This document shows positions 45,428 to 52,778 of a DNA stretch of 64,000 nt, piece by piece (within the stretch, counting starts at the first letter, position 1; each line of letters begins with the position of its first letter). The translations under genes were made by a program, and so were the position numbers. The DNA is taken from assembly GCF_026340465.1 (NCBI RefSeq), contig NZ_JAPEPC010000001.1, forward strand, positions 6,310,501 through 6,374,500, written 5' to 3'. A model generated the notes under the pieces. It was not told the DNA's origin. It saw only the letters and a list, made by a program, of their open reading frames with translations, and did not search any database. This DNA comes from Streptomyces sp. NBC_01306 (GTDB lineage: Bacteria; Actinomycetota; Actinomycetes; Streptomycetales; Streptomycetaceae).

Positions 45428-46597
45428 ATGTCGCAAGGCGGACAGACAGGACCCGGACGGCGCACACTGCTCGGCGCGGCGGTGCTCGGCACGGCCGCGC
45501 TGGGGCTCTCCGGTACGGCGAACGCGGCAGCACCCGGCACCGGCCACGGCGCGCCGGACGGCGGTCGCGGCACCACGTACAAGGACCTGCCCGTGCCCAC
45601 GGTCATCGGTCACCGCGGAACGGCCGGCTACCGGCCCGAGCACACACTCGGTTCGTACCAGCACGCTCTCGACCTCGGCGCCGACATCATCGAGCAGGAC
45701 GTGGTCCCCACCAGGGACGGGCACCTCGTCTGCCGTCATGAGAACGACATCTCCGCGACCACGGACGTCTCGGCGCACCCGCGGTTCGCGGACCGCAGGA
45801 CCACGAAGTCGGTCGACGGGACGGCCGTCACCGGATGGTTCACCGAGGACTTCACCCTCGCCGAACTCCGGACCCTCCGGGCCAAGGAGCGTATTCCGGC
45901 CAACCGCCAGCACAACACGCTCTACGACGGCCGCTGGCCGGTCCCCACCTTCGAAGAGGTGCTGCGCTGGGCGGAACAGAGAGGCCGTGAGCGCGGCAGG
46001 CCGGTCTGGCTCTACACCGAGACCAAGCACCCCACCTACTTCCGCGGGCTCGGCCTCGGCCTTGAGGAGCGTCTGGTCGCGCTGTTGCGCAAGTACGGCC
46101 GGGACCGGCGCAGTTCCCCGCAGTTCGTCCAGTCCTTCGAGCCCAGCTCCATCCAGCGCCTCGCCCGGCTCGCCGGCACCCCGGGCATCGTGCTGCTCTC
46201 CGATCCGGCCGGCCGGCCCTGGGACTTCGTGCAGTCGGGGGACCCGCGCACGGTCGCCGACCTCCAGACCCCGGCAGGGCTGAAGTGGATCGCCTCCTAC
46301 GCCCAGGGCATCGGCCCCACGCTCGACTCGGTCATCCCGAAGGACGGGGACGGTCGGCTCACCGAGCCCACCACCCTGGTGCGGGACGCCCATGCGCAGG
46401 GCCTGCTCCTCCACCCGTACACGATGCGCAACGAGAACACCTTCCTGCCCGCGGACTTCCGGCGCGGTACGGACCCGAACGCCTACGGCGACGCCTTCGG
46501 CGCGTTCCGGGTGTACTTCGCGACGGGCATCGACGGGGTCTTCTCCGACAACGCGGACACGGCGCTGCTCGCGGCCGCCGACCACCGCGCCCGCTGA
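45428..46597 (+). CDS. glpQ: secreted glycerophosphodiester phosphodiesterase
   Basis: GlpQ hydrolyses deacylated phospholipids to glycerol-3-phosphate and alcohols, supplying phosphate and carbon. The 389-residue protein has a Tat signal (GPGRRTLLGAAVLG, twin Arg at 11-12, cleavage expected after ANA near 33). The GDPD core has VIGHRGTAGYRPEHTLGSY with the catalytic His, Glu in DIIEQDVVPTRDGHLVCRHE, and a TIM barrel to the end. The start ATG 45428 has GAGGAG at 45417-45422. Secreted GlpQ genes in Streptomyces are usually controlled by phosphate or glycerol; I see no clear PHO box. Confidence 0.93.
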   Translation: MSQGGQTGPGRRTLLGAAVLGTAALGLSGTANAAAPGTGHGAPDGGRGTTYKDLPVPTVIGHRGTAGYRPEHTLGSYQHALDLGADIIEQDVVPTRDGHLVCRHENDISATTDVSAHPRFADRRTTKSVDGTAVTGWFTEDFTLAELRTLRAKERIPANRQHNTLYDGRWPVPTFEEVLRWAEQRGRERGRPVWLYTETKHPTYFRGLGLGLEERLVALLRKYGRDRRSSPQFVQSFEPSSIQRLARLAGTPGIVLLSDPAGRPWDFVQSGDPRTVADLQTPAGLKWIASYAQGIGPTLDSVIPKDGDGRLTEPTTLVRDAHAQGLLLHPYTMRNENTFLPADFRRGTDPNAYGDAFGAFRVYFATGIDGVFSDNADTALLAAADHRAR

Positions 46598-46653
46598 CAC
46601 GGCGGCCTCTTCCGGCCGGCCGCCCTGCCCGCTCTTCCCGTACGGGTGAAATA

Positions 46654-46684
46654 CCGCCGCCGGGGCAACCGCGCCCGGCGGCGG
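46654..46684 (+). terminator. hairpin terminator after glpQ
   Basis: An 11-bp stem (CCGCCGCCGGG at 46654-46664, complement at 46674-46684) with a 9-base loop lies 57 bases after glpQ and 16 bases before the next ATG. Confidence 0.7.
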
Positions 46685-46700
46685 CCGCGTCCCGTCCGGC

Positions 46701-47195
46701 ATGGATCTCGTCACCGAACTGAGCCCGCTGCTCGCTGCCGAGGCGGCCGCCGAAGCCGCCGCGTCCGGAGTGGACCCCGCCGATCTCGAACAGGCCGTCT
46801 GGGTACGGCTGCTGGAGCAGACCCCCGCCGAACCCCGGCGCTGGGTCCGCTCCGCCGTACGGGCCGAGGCGGACCGGGCGCGGCAGCAGGCCGGACGGGA
46901 ACTGCCGTACGCCGTCGAGCCGTACGCGGACCCCGAGGCACGGCCCGAGCGCGCCGTGCTCGCAGCCGAGCGGCGCCGCGCGGTGCGGGCCGCCGTCAGC
47001 CGGACGCCCGGGCGCTGCCCCCGGCTGCTCACCGCGATGCTCTCGCCCGCCGACCCCACCTACCGGGAGATCGCCGGGGAGTTGGGTATGTCACAGGGGA
47101 GTCTGGGGCCGGTTCGTTCCCGATGTCTGGGATGTCTGCGGAGAATGCTGACGGCGGAGGTTGCGGCCGGGGGCCGGTGGGGAAAGGAGCGTTAG
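46701..47195 (+). CDS. sigma-70-like (region 4) DNA-binding protein
   Basis: The 164-residue protein resembles short ECF-like sigma factors of Streptomyces. The first half (about 25-95) is helical and Arg-rich with DPADLEQAVWVRLLEQTPAE followed by WVRSAVRAEADRARQQ, in the place of region 2. The second half has a clear region 4 helix-turn-helix, PTYREIAGELGMSQGSLGPV followed by RSRCLGCLRRML. The usual region 2.4 -10 recognition motif is not evident. No anti-sigma gene is adjacent. The ATG at 46701 lacks a ribosome-binding site. An acetyltransferase gene follows after 36 bases. Confidence 0.75.
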   Translation: MDLVTELSPLLAAEAAAEAAASGVDPADLEQAVWVRLLEQTPAEPRRWVRSAVRAEADRARQQAGRELPYAVEPYADPEARPERAVLAAERRRAVRAAVSRTPGRCPRLLTAMLSPADPTYREIAGELGMSQGSLGPVRSRCLGCLRRMLTAEVAAGGRWGKER

Positions 47196-47231
47196 ACATC
47201 CGGTGAACAGGTGAGCGGGAGGCATGCGCAC

Positions 47232-47735
47232 ATGGGCATGAGCGTGACCATCTCAGCGGCGACTGCGCAGGACGCCGAGCAGATTCTGAAACTCCAGTAC
47301 CTGTGTTACCAGAGCGAGGCCGAGCTCTACGGCGACTACTCCATCGAGCCGCTCACCCAGACACTCGACGCGCTGCGGGCCGAACTCGCCGAAGGCCACG
47401 GGCTGGTGGCGCGCCTGGGCAGTGAGGTGGTGGCCTCGGTGCGCGGCGGGGTGGACGCATCGGGCACGGCCCGGATAGCCAAGCTGATCGTGCATCCGAG
47501 GATGCAGCGGCACGGCATCGGTGGCCGGCTGCTCACCGCCATCGAGGGCAAGTTCGCGGCGGACCCGGCCGCCCGCCGCTTCCAGCTGTTCACCGGCCAC
47601 CGGAGCGAAGGCAATCTGCGGCTGTACCGCAGCCACGGATATGTACCGGTCTCGACCGAGAGCACCGGCGGCGCGGTCACCGTGGTGACGCTGGAGAAGG
47701 AGGCCGGGGCGCGCGCGTATGTGAAGAGCGCCTGA
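47232..47735 (+). CDS. GNAT-family N-acetyltransferase
   Basis: The 167-residue protein has the acetyl-CoA binding motif A in RIAKLIVHPRMQRHGIGGRL and motif B near FTGHRSEGNLRLYRSHGYVP. The acceptor is unknown. The start ATG 47232 has GGGAGG at 47217-47222. It follows the sigma-like gene by 36 bases and may be cotranscribed with it. Confidence 0.85.
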   Translation: MGMSVTISAATAQDAEQILKLQYLCYQSEAELYGDYSIEPLTQTLDALRAELAEGHGLVARLGSEVVASVRGGVDASGTARIAKLIVHPRMQRHGIGGRLLTAIEGKFAADPAARRFQLFTGHRSEGNLRLYRSHGYVPVSTESTGGAVTVVTLEKEAGARAYVKSA

Positions 47736-47777
47736 GGAGCTGTTGCTCAACCCGCCGGGCCGCCCTGCGCCGGGACG

Positions 47778-48191
47778 TCAGTGCCTGGCGGCCCTGCGCA
47801 GCCACAGCATGCCGAGCACCGGAAGGATCACCGGGATGAAGAGGTAACCCATCCCGTAGTCCGACCAGACCGTGGCGTCCGGGAACGATCCGGGGGAGGC
47901 CAGCGTCCAGCTGCCGACGACCAGGACGAAGACCAGCTCGGCGGCGCAGCACACCAGCGCCGCCCGGCGGGCCTTCTCGCCGCCGCGGACCAGCGAGTAG
48001 GTGATGAAGCCGTACACCAGGGCGGCCAGCGCCGAGAGCGAGTAGGCCAGCGGCGCCTTCCCGAAGTCCATGATCATCTGGACGATCGAGCGGGATGCCG
48101 CCGCGACCGTGAACACCCCGTAGAACCAGACGAGTACCCGGCCGGGACCGGTGCCCAGCTCGTACCGGGGCTTCTCCTCAGCGGTGGTCAT
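47778..48191 (-). CDS. small integral membrane protein
   Basis: The 137-residue protein has four predicted membrane helices (about 20-38, 48-66, 78-94, 112-130) and a polar N-terminal tail MTTAEEKPRYELGTGPG. No family motif is recognised with confidence. It follows another small membrane-protein gene by two bases on the same strand, so the two are probably translated together and may form one complex. Confidence 0.75.
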   Translation of the reverse strand: MTTAEEKPRYELGTGPGRVLVWFYGVFTVAAASRSIVQMIMDFGKAPLAYSLSALAALVYGFITYSLVRGGEKARRAALVCCAAELVFVLVVGSWTLASPGSFPDATVWSDYGMGYLFIPVILPVLGMLWLRRAARH

Positions 48192-48193
48192 CG

Positions 48194-48553
48194 TCAGTTT
48201 CCCCAGATGTCGTAGAGCCGGACTTCCAGCACGGCCAGGACCACCGCGCCCGCGACGACCGTCACCGAACCCCAGCGGGTCCGCTCGGTCAGCGACAGGA
48301 ACCCGGCGGCGGGCACAGCGGCGAAGGCGCCGATCAGATAGGCGATGAAGATCGTCTTGCCCTGCTCGGGCCGCTCGCCGCGGGCCAGCTGCACGATGCC
48401 GATCACCAGCTGCGCCAGGGCCAGGACCGAGACGACGGCCATACCGATGAAGTGCCAGTCCTTCGTGGGCTGGTCCCGGTAGGCGGCGAAACCGCACCAG
48501 GCTGCGAGGGCGAGCGCGGCCACGGTGACCGCGACCGTCAGGGCGAAAAGCAT
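48194..48553 (-). CDS. small integral membrane protein
   Basis: The 119-residue protein has four predicted helices: LFALTVAVTVAALALAAWC at the start, then about 36-56, 66-86 and 95-112. Nothing identifies its function. The downstream partner gene starts two bases after its stop. The pair is conserved in pattern with other small Streptomyces membrane proteins but is not assigned here. Confidence 0.72.
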   Translation of the reverse strand: MLFALTVAVTVAALALAAWCGFAAYRDQPTKDWHFIGMAVVSVLALAQLVIGIVQLARGERPEQGKTIFIAYLIGAFAAVPAAGFLSLTERTRWGSVTVVAGAVVLAVLEVRLYDIWGN

Positions 48554-48870
48554 GGAGCTGAGGGTATTACGGCGCGGAGCGCCCCCCGCGCGCGGCCCCG
48601 GCCCGGTGTCCGGCCGCTCGCCTTCCCGGTGACCGCGGGAGTCCCTCGGCGGGGCCCCGGCACCGGGCCGCGATCAAGCCCGTGGCCTTGGCCACAGCGC
48701 AGGCACCCACCGGCTGCACACCCGAACCACCCGCGCTGGGCTCCGTACGGTGTCGCCGCAGGTCGGAGCCGTTTCGCGGGCGCCGGGCGACTGCCCCGGA
48801 GCGTGTCCAGGGCCGTCCGTTATGCGGACAAGCGTGCTCGGGCCGTCCTCACGTCTGCTTTACTTGCCGC
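48554..48870. other. noncoding interval upstream of the met leader
   Basis: This interval of 317 bases lies between the divergent membrane-protein gene and the leader ORF at 48871. It should hold promoters in both directions. A -10-like TTTACT at 48859-48864 lies just before the leader ATG. I see no other structure. Confidence 0.5.
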
Positions 48871-48957
48871 ATGACCACGACGAGCAGCCGCACCCTTGCG
48901 ACCGAGGCGATCAGCACGCCCGGTGCTCGTTGTATGTGTCGAATGCGCGCCTTCTGA
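48871..48957 (+). CDS. Cys/Met-rich leader peptide upstream of metNIQ
   Basis: A 28-codon ORF begins MTTTSSRTLATEAISTPG and ends ARCMCRMRAF just before TGA at 48955-48957. The last ten codons include two Cys and two Met codons close together. TTTACT six bases before the ATG suggests a leaderless message. The peptide lies 193 bases upstream of metN, and a hairpin-forming stretch starts right at its stop. By analogy with short leader peptides before sulfur and amino acid genes in actinobacteria, ribosome stalling at the Cys/Met codons may sense sulfur amino acid supply. Translation is not proven. Confidence 0.5.
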   Translation: MTTTSSRTLATEAISTPGARCMCRMRAF

Positions 48958-49150
48958 GGGTCCCTGCCCGCGCCCCGAAGCGGGACCGAGAGCCGGGCCG
49001 CCCGCCTCCGCGCCCCTGCGGACACGGCAGCCGCCCGGCCACGCGCACGAAAGCCTTCCGGTCACCACCGTTACGGCCGTGCCGCGCTTCCAGACGAATG
49101 CCCCGTGCCGGCGGACACCGCGCCGCGCACTCGACAGTGACGGAAACTCT
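48958..49150 (+). promoter_or_regulatory. metN leader with possible attenuator hairpins
   Basis: GGTCCC (48959-48964) pairs with GGGACC (48982-48987), while CCCGC (48967-48971) can pair with GCGGG (48980-48984). These two pairings exclude each other, as expected of an attenuator. No SAM riboswitch pattern is seen. The ribosome-binding site ahead of metN is poor (GACGGAAA), which leaves room for control at translation. Confidence 0.4.
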
Positions 49151-50188
49151 GTGATCACCACCACCGGCCTGACGAAGGTCTATGCCTCGCGCGGCCGTGA
49201 GGTCACCGCCCTGGACGGCGTCGACCTGCACGTCCGCGAGGGTGAGGTGTTCGGCGTCATCGGCCAGAGCGGCGCCGGGAAGTCCTCGCTCATCCGCTGC
49301 GTCAACCTCCTCGAACGCCCCACATCCGGCACCGTGACCGTCGACGGCACCGACCTCACCGCGCTCGCCGGCCGCGGCAGCCGCGCCGGCCGGGAGCTGC
49401 GCGCGGCCCGCAGCCGGATCGGCATGGTCTTCCAGCACTTCAACCTGCTGTCCTCGCGCACCGTGCAGGACAACGTCGAACTGCCGCTGGAGATCCTCGG
49501 CGTCGCCCGCAGGGACCGCGCCCGCAAGGCGCTCGAACTGCTCGACCTGGTCGGCCTCGCCGACCGCGCGAAGTCCTACCCGGCGCAGCTCTCCGGCGGT
49601 CAGAAACAACGCGTCGGCATCGCCCGCGCACTAGCGGGCGACCCGAAGGTGCTGCTCTCCGACGAGGCGACCTCCGCACTCGACCCCGAGACCACCCGGT
49701 CGATCCTCCAGCTGCTGCGCGACCTCAACCAGCAGCTCGGTCTCACCGTGCTGCTCATCACGCACGAGATGGACGTCGTCAAGACCGTCTGCGACTCGGC
49801 CGCACTGATGAAGAGCGGCCGGATCGTCGAGTCGGGGACCGTCGCCGAACTCCTGGCGACGCCCGGCTCCGAACTCGCCCGCGAGCTGTTCCCGGTGGGC
49901 GGCCCGCTGCCGGGTACCGACCGTACGGTCATCGACGTCACCTTCCACGGAGAGAGCGCGGGCCGCCCCGTGATCTCCCAGCTCTCCCGTACCTACAACA
50001 TCGACATATCGATCCTGGGCGCCGCGATGGACACCGTCGGCGGCAACCAGATCGGCCGGATGCGGATCGAACTGCCCGGCCCCTTCGAGGAGAACGTCGT
50101 GCCGATCGGATTCCTCCGCGAACAGGGCCTCCAGATCGAAGTGGCAGGCGCCGAGCACCCCGCACTGGTCAAGGAGGACGCCAAGTGA
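49151..50188 (+). CDS. metN: methionine ABC transporter ATP-binding protein
   Basis: MetN powers import of L- and D-methionine with MetI and MetQ. The 345-residue protein has Walker A VIGQSGAGKSSLIRCVNLL, signature LSGGQKQRVGIARALAGDPK, Walker B VLLSDEATSALDPET and a C-terminal NIL domain (about 265-340, VIDVTFHGESAGRPVISQL), which binds methionine and inhibits transport when the cell is replete. The start GTG 49151 is used because it begins MITTTGLTKVY like other MetN, although its ribosome-binding site is weak. A leader peptide ORF lies upstream. It overlaps metI by four bases. Confidence 0.96.
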   Translation: MITTTGLTKVYASRGREVTALDGVDLHVREGEVFGVIGQSGAGKSSLIRCVNLLERPTSGTVTVDGTDLTALAGRGSRAGRELRAARSRIGMVFQHFNLLSSRTVQDNVELPLEILGVARRDRARKALELLDLVGLADRAKSYPAQLSGGQKQRVGIARALAGDPKVLLSDEATSALDPETTRSILQLLRDLNQQLGLTVLLITHEMDVVKTVCDSAALMKSGRIVESGTVAELLATPGSELARELFPVGGPLPGTDRTVIDVTFHGESAGRPVISQLSRTYNIDISILGAAMDTVGGNQIGRMRIELPGPFEENVVPIGFLREQGLQIEVAGAEHPALVKEDAK

Positions 50189-50856
50189 ACTGGTCCGAGA
50201 TGCAGCCGCTGCTCTCCCAGGGCACCACCGACACCCTCTACATGGTCCTGTGGGCCACCCTCGTGACGGTCCTCGTCGGACTGCCGCTCGGTGTGCTCCT
50301 CGTCCTCACCGACAAGGGCGGGCTGCTCCAGAACCGCCCGGTGAACAAGGTCGTCGGCGTGATCGTGAACATCGGGCGCTCGCTGCCCTTCATCATCCTG
50401 CTGATCGCGCTGATCCCCTTCACCACCTTCGTCGTTGGCACGTTCATCGGCCCGACCGCGATGATCGTCCCGCTGGCGATCGGCGCCATCCCGTTCTTCG
50501 CCCGGCTCGTCGAAACAGCCGTACGCGAGGTCGACCACGGTCTGGTCGAGGCGGTCCAGTCGATGGGCGGCAGTGTCCCGACCATCGTCCGGAAGGTGCT
50601 GCTGCCGCAGGCGCTGCCGTCCCTGATCTCCGCGGTCACCACCACCGTCATCGTGCTCATCGGGTACTCGGCGATGGCCGGCGCGGTCGGCGGCGAGGGG
50701 CTCGGCTCCAAGGCGATCACCTACGGATACCAGCGCTTCGAGAACAGCTTCATGATCGCGACCGTGATCGTGCTGGTCGTGATCGTCACCGTGATCCAGC
50801 TGATCGGCGACGGAGCCGTACGCCTGCTGGCCCGCCGGGGGCGCACCACCTCGTAG
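50185..50856 (+). CDS. metI: methionine ABC transporter permease
   Basis: MetI forms the membrane channel of the methionine importer. The 223-residue protein has five membrane helices and the EAA loop VREVDHGLVEAVQSMGGSV followed by RKVLLPQALP that docks on MetN. The start GTG 50185 follows AAGGAGG at 50171-50177 and overlaps the metN stop (GTGA). metQ follows after 85 bases. Confidence 0.96.
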   Translation: MNWSEMQPLLSQGTTDTLYMVLWATLVTVLVGLPLGVLLVLTDKGGLLQNRPVNKVVGVIVNIGRSLPFIILLIALIPFTTFVVGTFIGPTAMIVPLAIGAIPFFARLVETAVREVDHGLVEAVQSMGGSVPTIVRKVLLPQALPSLISAVTTTVIVLIGYSAMAGAVGGEGLGSKAITYGYQRFENSFMIATVIVLVVIVTVIQLIGDGAVRLLARRGRTTS

Positions 50857-50941
50857 GACATTCCCTCCGCTCGCAGTCCGCAGTAGAGCCCGCACTCCTT
50901 GTCCGGGCGACATCCCGCACCACATGAAAGAGGCACTTTTC

Positions 50942-51802
50942 GTGCGTAACTCCCGCAAGATATCCGCTTCCGCAGCCGCCGTCGCCGCTCTGGCCATCGG
51001 TCTCACCGCCTGCGGCACCTCGTCCGACCCGTCGAGCAAGCCCGAGGGCGCCAAGGCCGACACGAGCAAGCCGCTCGTCGTCGCCGCCTCGCCCGTCCCG
51101 CACGCCGACATCCTCAACTTCGTGAAGACCCACCTGGCGGCCAAGGCCGGGCTCAAGCTCCAGGTCAAGGAGTTCACGGACTACGTCCTGCCGAACACGG
51201 CCACCCAGACCGGCCAGGTCGACGCCAACTTCTTCCAGCACAAGCCGTATCTCGACGACTTCAACAAGAAGAACCACACCGACCTGGTCCCCGTCGTCAG
51301 CGTGCACCTGGAGCCGCTGGGCCTGTACTCCAAGAAGGACAAGTCCCTCAAGGACGTCAAGTCCGGGCAGACCGTCGCCGTCCCCAACGACACCACCAAC
51401 GAGGGCCGCGCGCTCAAGCTGCTCGCGGACAACGGGCTGATCACCCTCAAGAGCGGTGTGGGCAGCGAGGCCACGCTCGGCGACATCAAGGACAGCAAGG
51501 GCCTGAAGTTCAAGGAGCTGGAGGCCGCCACGCTGCCCCGCGCCCTGAACAGCGTCGACGCCGCCGTCATCAACGGCAACTACGCGATCGACGCGAAGCT
51601 CAAGCCCGCCAAGGACGCGCTCGTCCTGGAGAAGGCGGCCGGCAACCCGTACGCCAACATCCTCGTCGTCAAGAAGGGCAGCGAGAAGGACCCGCGCGTC
51701 GAGAAGCTGGCGAAGCTCCTCAACTCCCCGCAGGTGAAGAAGTTCATCGACGACAAGTACCAGGGCGCGGTCATCCCGGCGTTCGGGACCGTCAAGCCCT
51801 GA
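50942..51802 (+). CDS. metQ: methionine-binding lipoprotein
   Basis: MetQ captures methionine outside the membrane and delivers it to MetI. The 286-residue precursor has a lipoprotein signal: SASAAAVAALAIGLTACGTS with the lipobox LTAC. The NLPA-type fold follows, with PLVVAASPVPHADILNFVK, DANFFQHKPYLDDFNKKN and NGNYAIDAKLKPAKDALVLE. The start GTG 50942 is preferred because AAAGAGG lies at 50927-50933; ATG 50924, six codons earlier, has no good site. Confidence 0.95.
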   Translation: MRNSRKISASAAAVAALAIGLTACGTSSDPSSKPEGAKADTSKPLVVAASPVPHADILNFVKTHLAAKAGLKLQVKEFTDYVLPNTATQTGQVDANFFQHKPYLDDFNKKNHTDLVPVVSVHLEPLGLYSKKDKSLKDVKSGQTVAVPNDTTNEGRALKLLADNGLITLKSGVGSEATLGDIKDSKGLKFKELEAATLPRALNSVDAAVINGNYAIDAKLKPAKDALVLEKAAGNPYANILVVKKGSEKDPRVEKLAKLLNSPQVKKFIDDKYQGAVIPAFGTVKP

Positions 51803-51827
51803 CACCCGTACGGTTACTGCCCGCGCG

Positions 51828-51860
51828 GGCCCCGCGTACCCTCACGTGGTATGCGGGGCC
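51828..51860 (+). terminator. hairpin terminator of metNIQ
   Basis: GGCCCCGCGTACC (51828-51840) pairs with 51848-51860 with one G-T pair, loop 7 bases, 25 bases after metQ. A possible early start of the next gene at 51846 lies inside it, so the later start at 51945 is preferred. Confidence 0.75.
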
Positions 51861-51944
51861 TCCCGCCGCCACCCGGCCATGCGGCGCCCGGTCCCCATGC
51901 TGCATGCTGTGGCTTTACTTCGGTCCCTGGCCATGGAGCAGCGC

Positions 51945-52592
51945 ATGACGACCACCTTCCCGGACATCTCCATCAGCACGGACCGGCTGGTGCTGCGCCC
52001 CTTCGAGGAGGCGGACATTCCGCCGCTGGCCGACATGATGAACGACGAGGCGGTCACGGCCTGGACCACGGCGCCCCACCCCTACCAGCACATCGACGGT
52101 GAGCGCTGGGTGCGCAGGATCGCCCCCGCAGAGCGCACCGCCGGGCGCGGGATCGTCCTCGCCGTCACGGAGTTCCTGACCCACCGGCTGGTCGGCACCA
52201 TCCATCTGCGCGCCACCAACTGGCGCACGATGGCCACCGAGGTCCGCTACATCACCGCCCCCTGGGCACGCGGCGAGGGATACGCCACCGAGTCGGTCCT
52301 TGCCGTCGCGCAGTGGCTCTTCCGCGACCTGCGGTTCGAGCGCATCGAGCTGCGCACCCCGGCGGACAACACCGCGGCGCAGCAGGTCGCGCAGAAGATC
52401 GGCTGCATCAGCGAGGGCGTGCTGCGCAACGCCTGGATAGCGCGCACCCGCACCGAGAACGGCACGGACGGCGGCTGGACCGACATCCGCACCGACCTCA
52501 TCGTGTGGAGCCTGCTCCCCGAGGACCTGGAAGGGATCGCCGACCAGCTGGCCGACGCCAACGGGTACGGCACCTTCAACGACTGGAACTGA
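51945..52592 (+). CDS. GNAT-family acetyltransferase (RimJ/RimL-like)
   Basis: The 215-residue protein resembles the RimJ/RimL group that acetylates N-terminal amino groups or small molecules. Typical parts are ISTDRLVLRPFEEADIPPLA at the start, the CoA motif ITAPWARGEGYATESVLAVA, and ELRTPADNTAAQQVAQKIG. The start ATG 51945 has GGAG at 51935-51938; earlier in-frame starts run into the metQ terminator. The substrate is unknown. Confidence 0.87.
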   Translation: MTTTFPDISISTDRLVLRPFEEADIPPLADMMNDEAVTAWTTAPHPYQHIDGERWVRRIAPAERTAGRGIVLAVTEFLTHRLVGTIHLRATNWRTMATEVRYITAPWARGEGYATESVLAVAQWLFRDLRFERIELRTPADNTAAQQVAQKIGCISEGVLRNAWIARTRTENGTDGGWTDIRTDLIVWSLLPEDLEGIADQLADANGYGTFNDWN

Positions 52593-52676
52593 CCCCCTCG
52601 TCGGTCACCGGCCGCAGCGGGTAACCTCGCGGGTGCTCGCTGTTCCGCTCCGCAGCCCCGGTTCGTCCCTGCCCCG

Positions 52677-52709
52677 CCGGCACATGTCCGCCGGCACATG
52701 TGCCGGGCG
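52677..52709. repeat. direct repeat and palindrome before cobL
   Basis: CCGGCACATGT occurs at 52677-52687 and again at 52691-52701. The second copy is part of the perfect 16-bp palindrome CCGGCACATGTGCCGG at 52691-52706, which extends as an imperfect stem to 52709. It may be a terminator of the acetyltransferase gene or an operator of cobL. Confidence 0.6.
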
Positions 52710-52778
52710 GAACTGCTGCCCGGACACCGGCAGAACGTTTGCACCCCGCCGCGCGACAACACCAGGAGACTGACGACG

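Noticed and set aside
48554..49150. SAM riboswitch before metN
   Set aside because: No SAM-I, SAM-II or SAM-IV core could be recognised by eye; the leader peptide is the better explanation. A covariance-model scan would decide.
51846..51944. Upstream extension of the RimJ/RimL-like acetyltransferase
   Set aside because: The extra codons begin in the metQ terminator hairpin and show no acetyltransferase pattern; the conserved domain begins after 51945.
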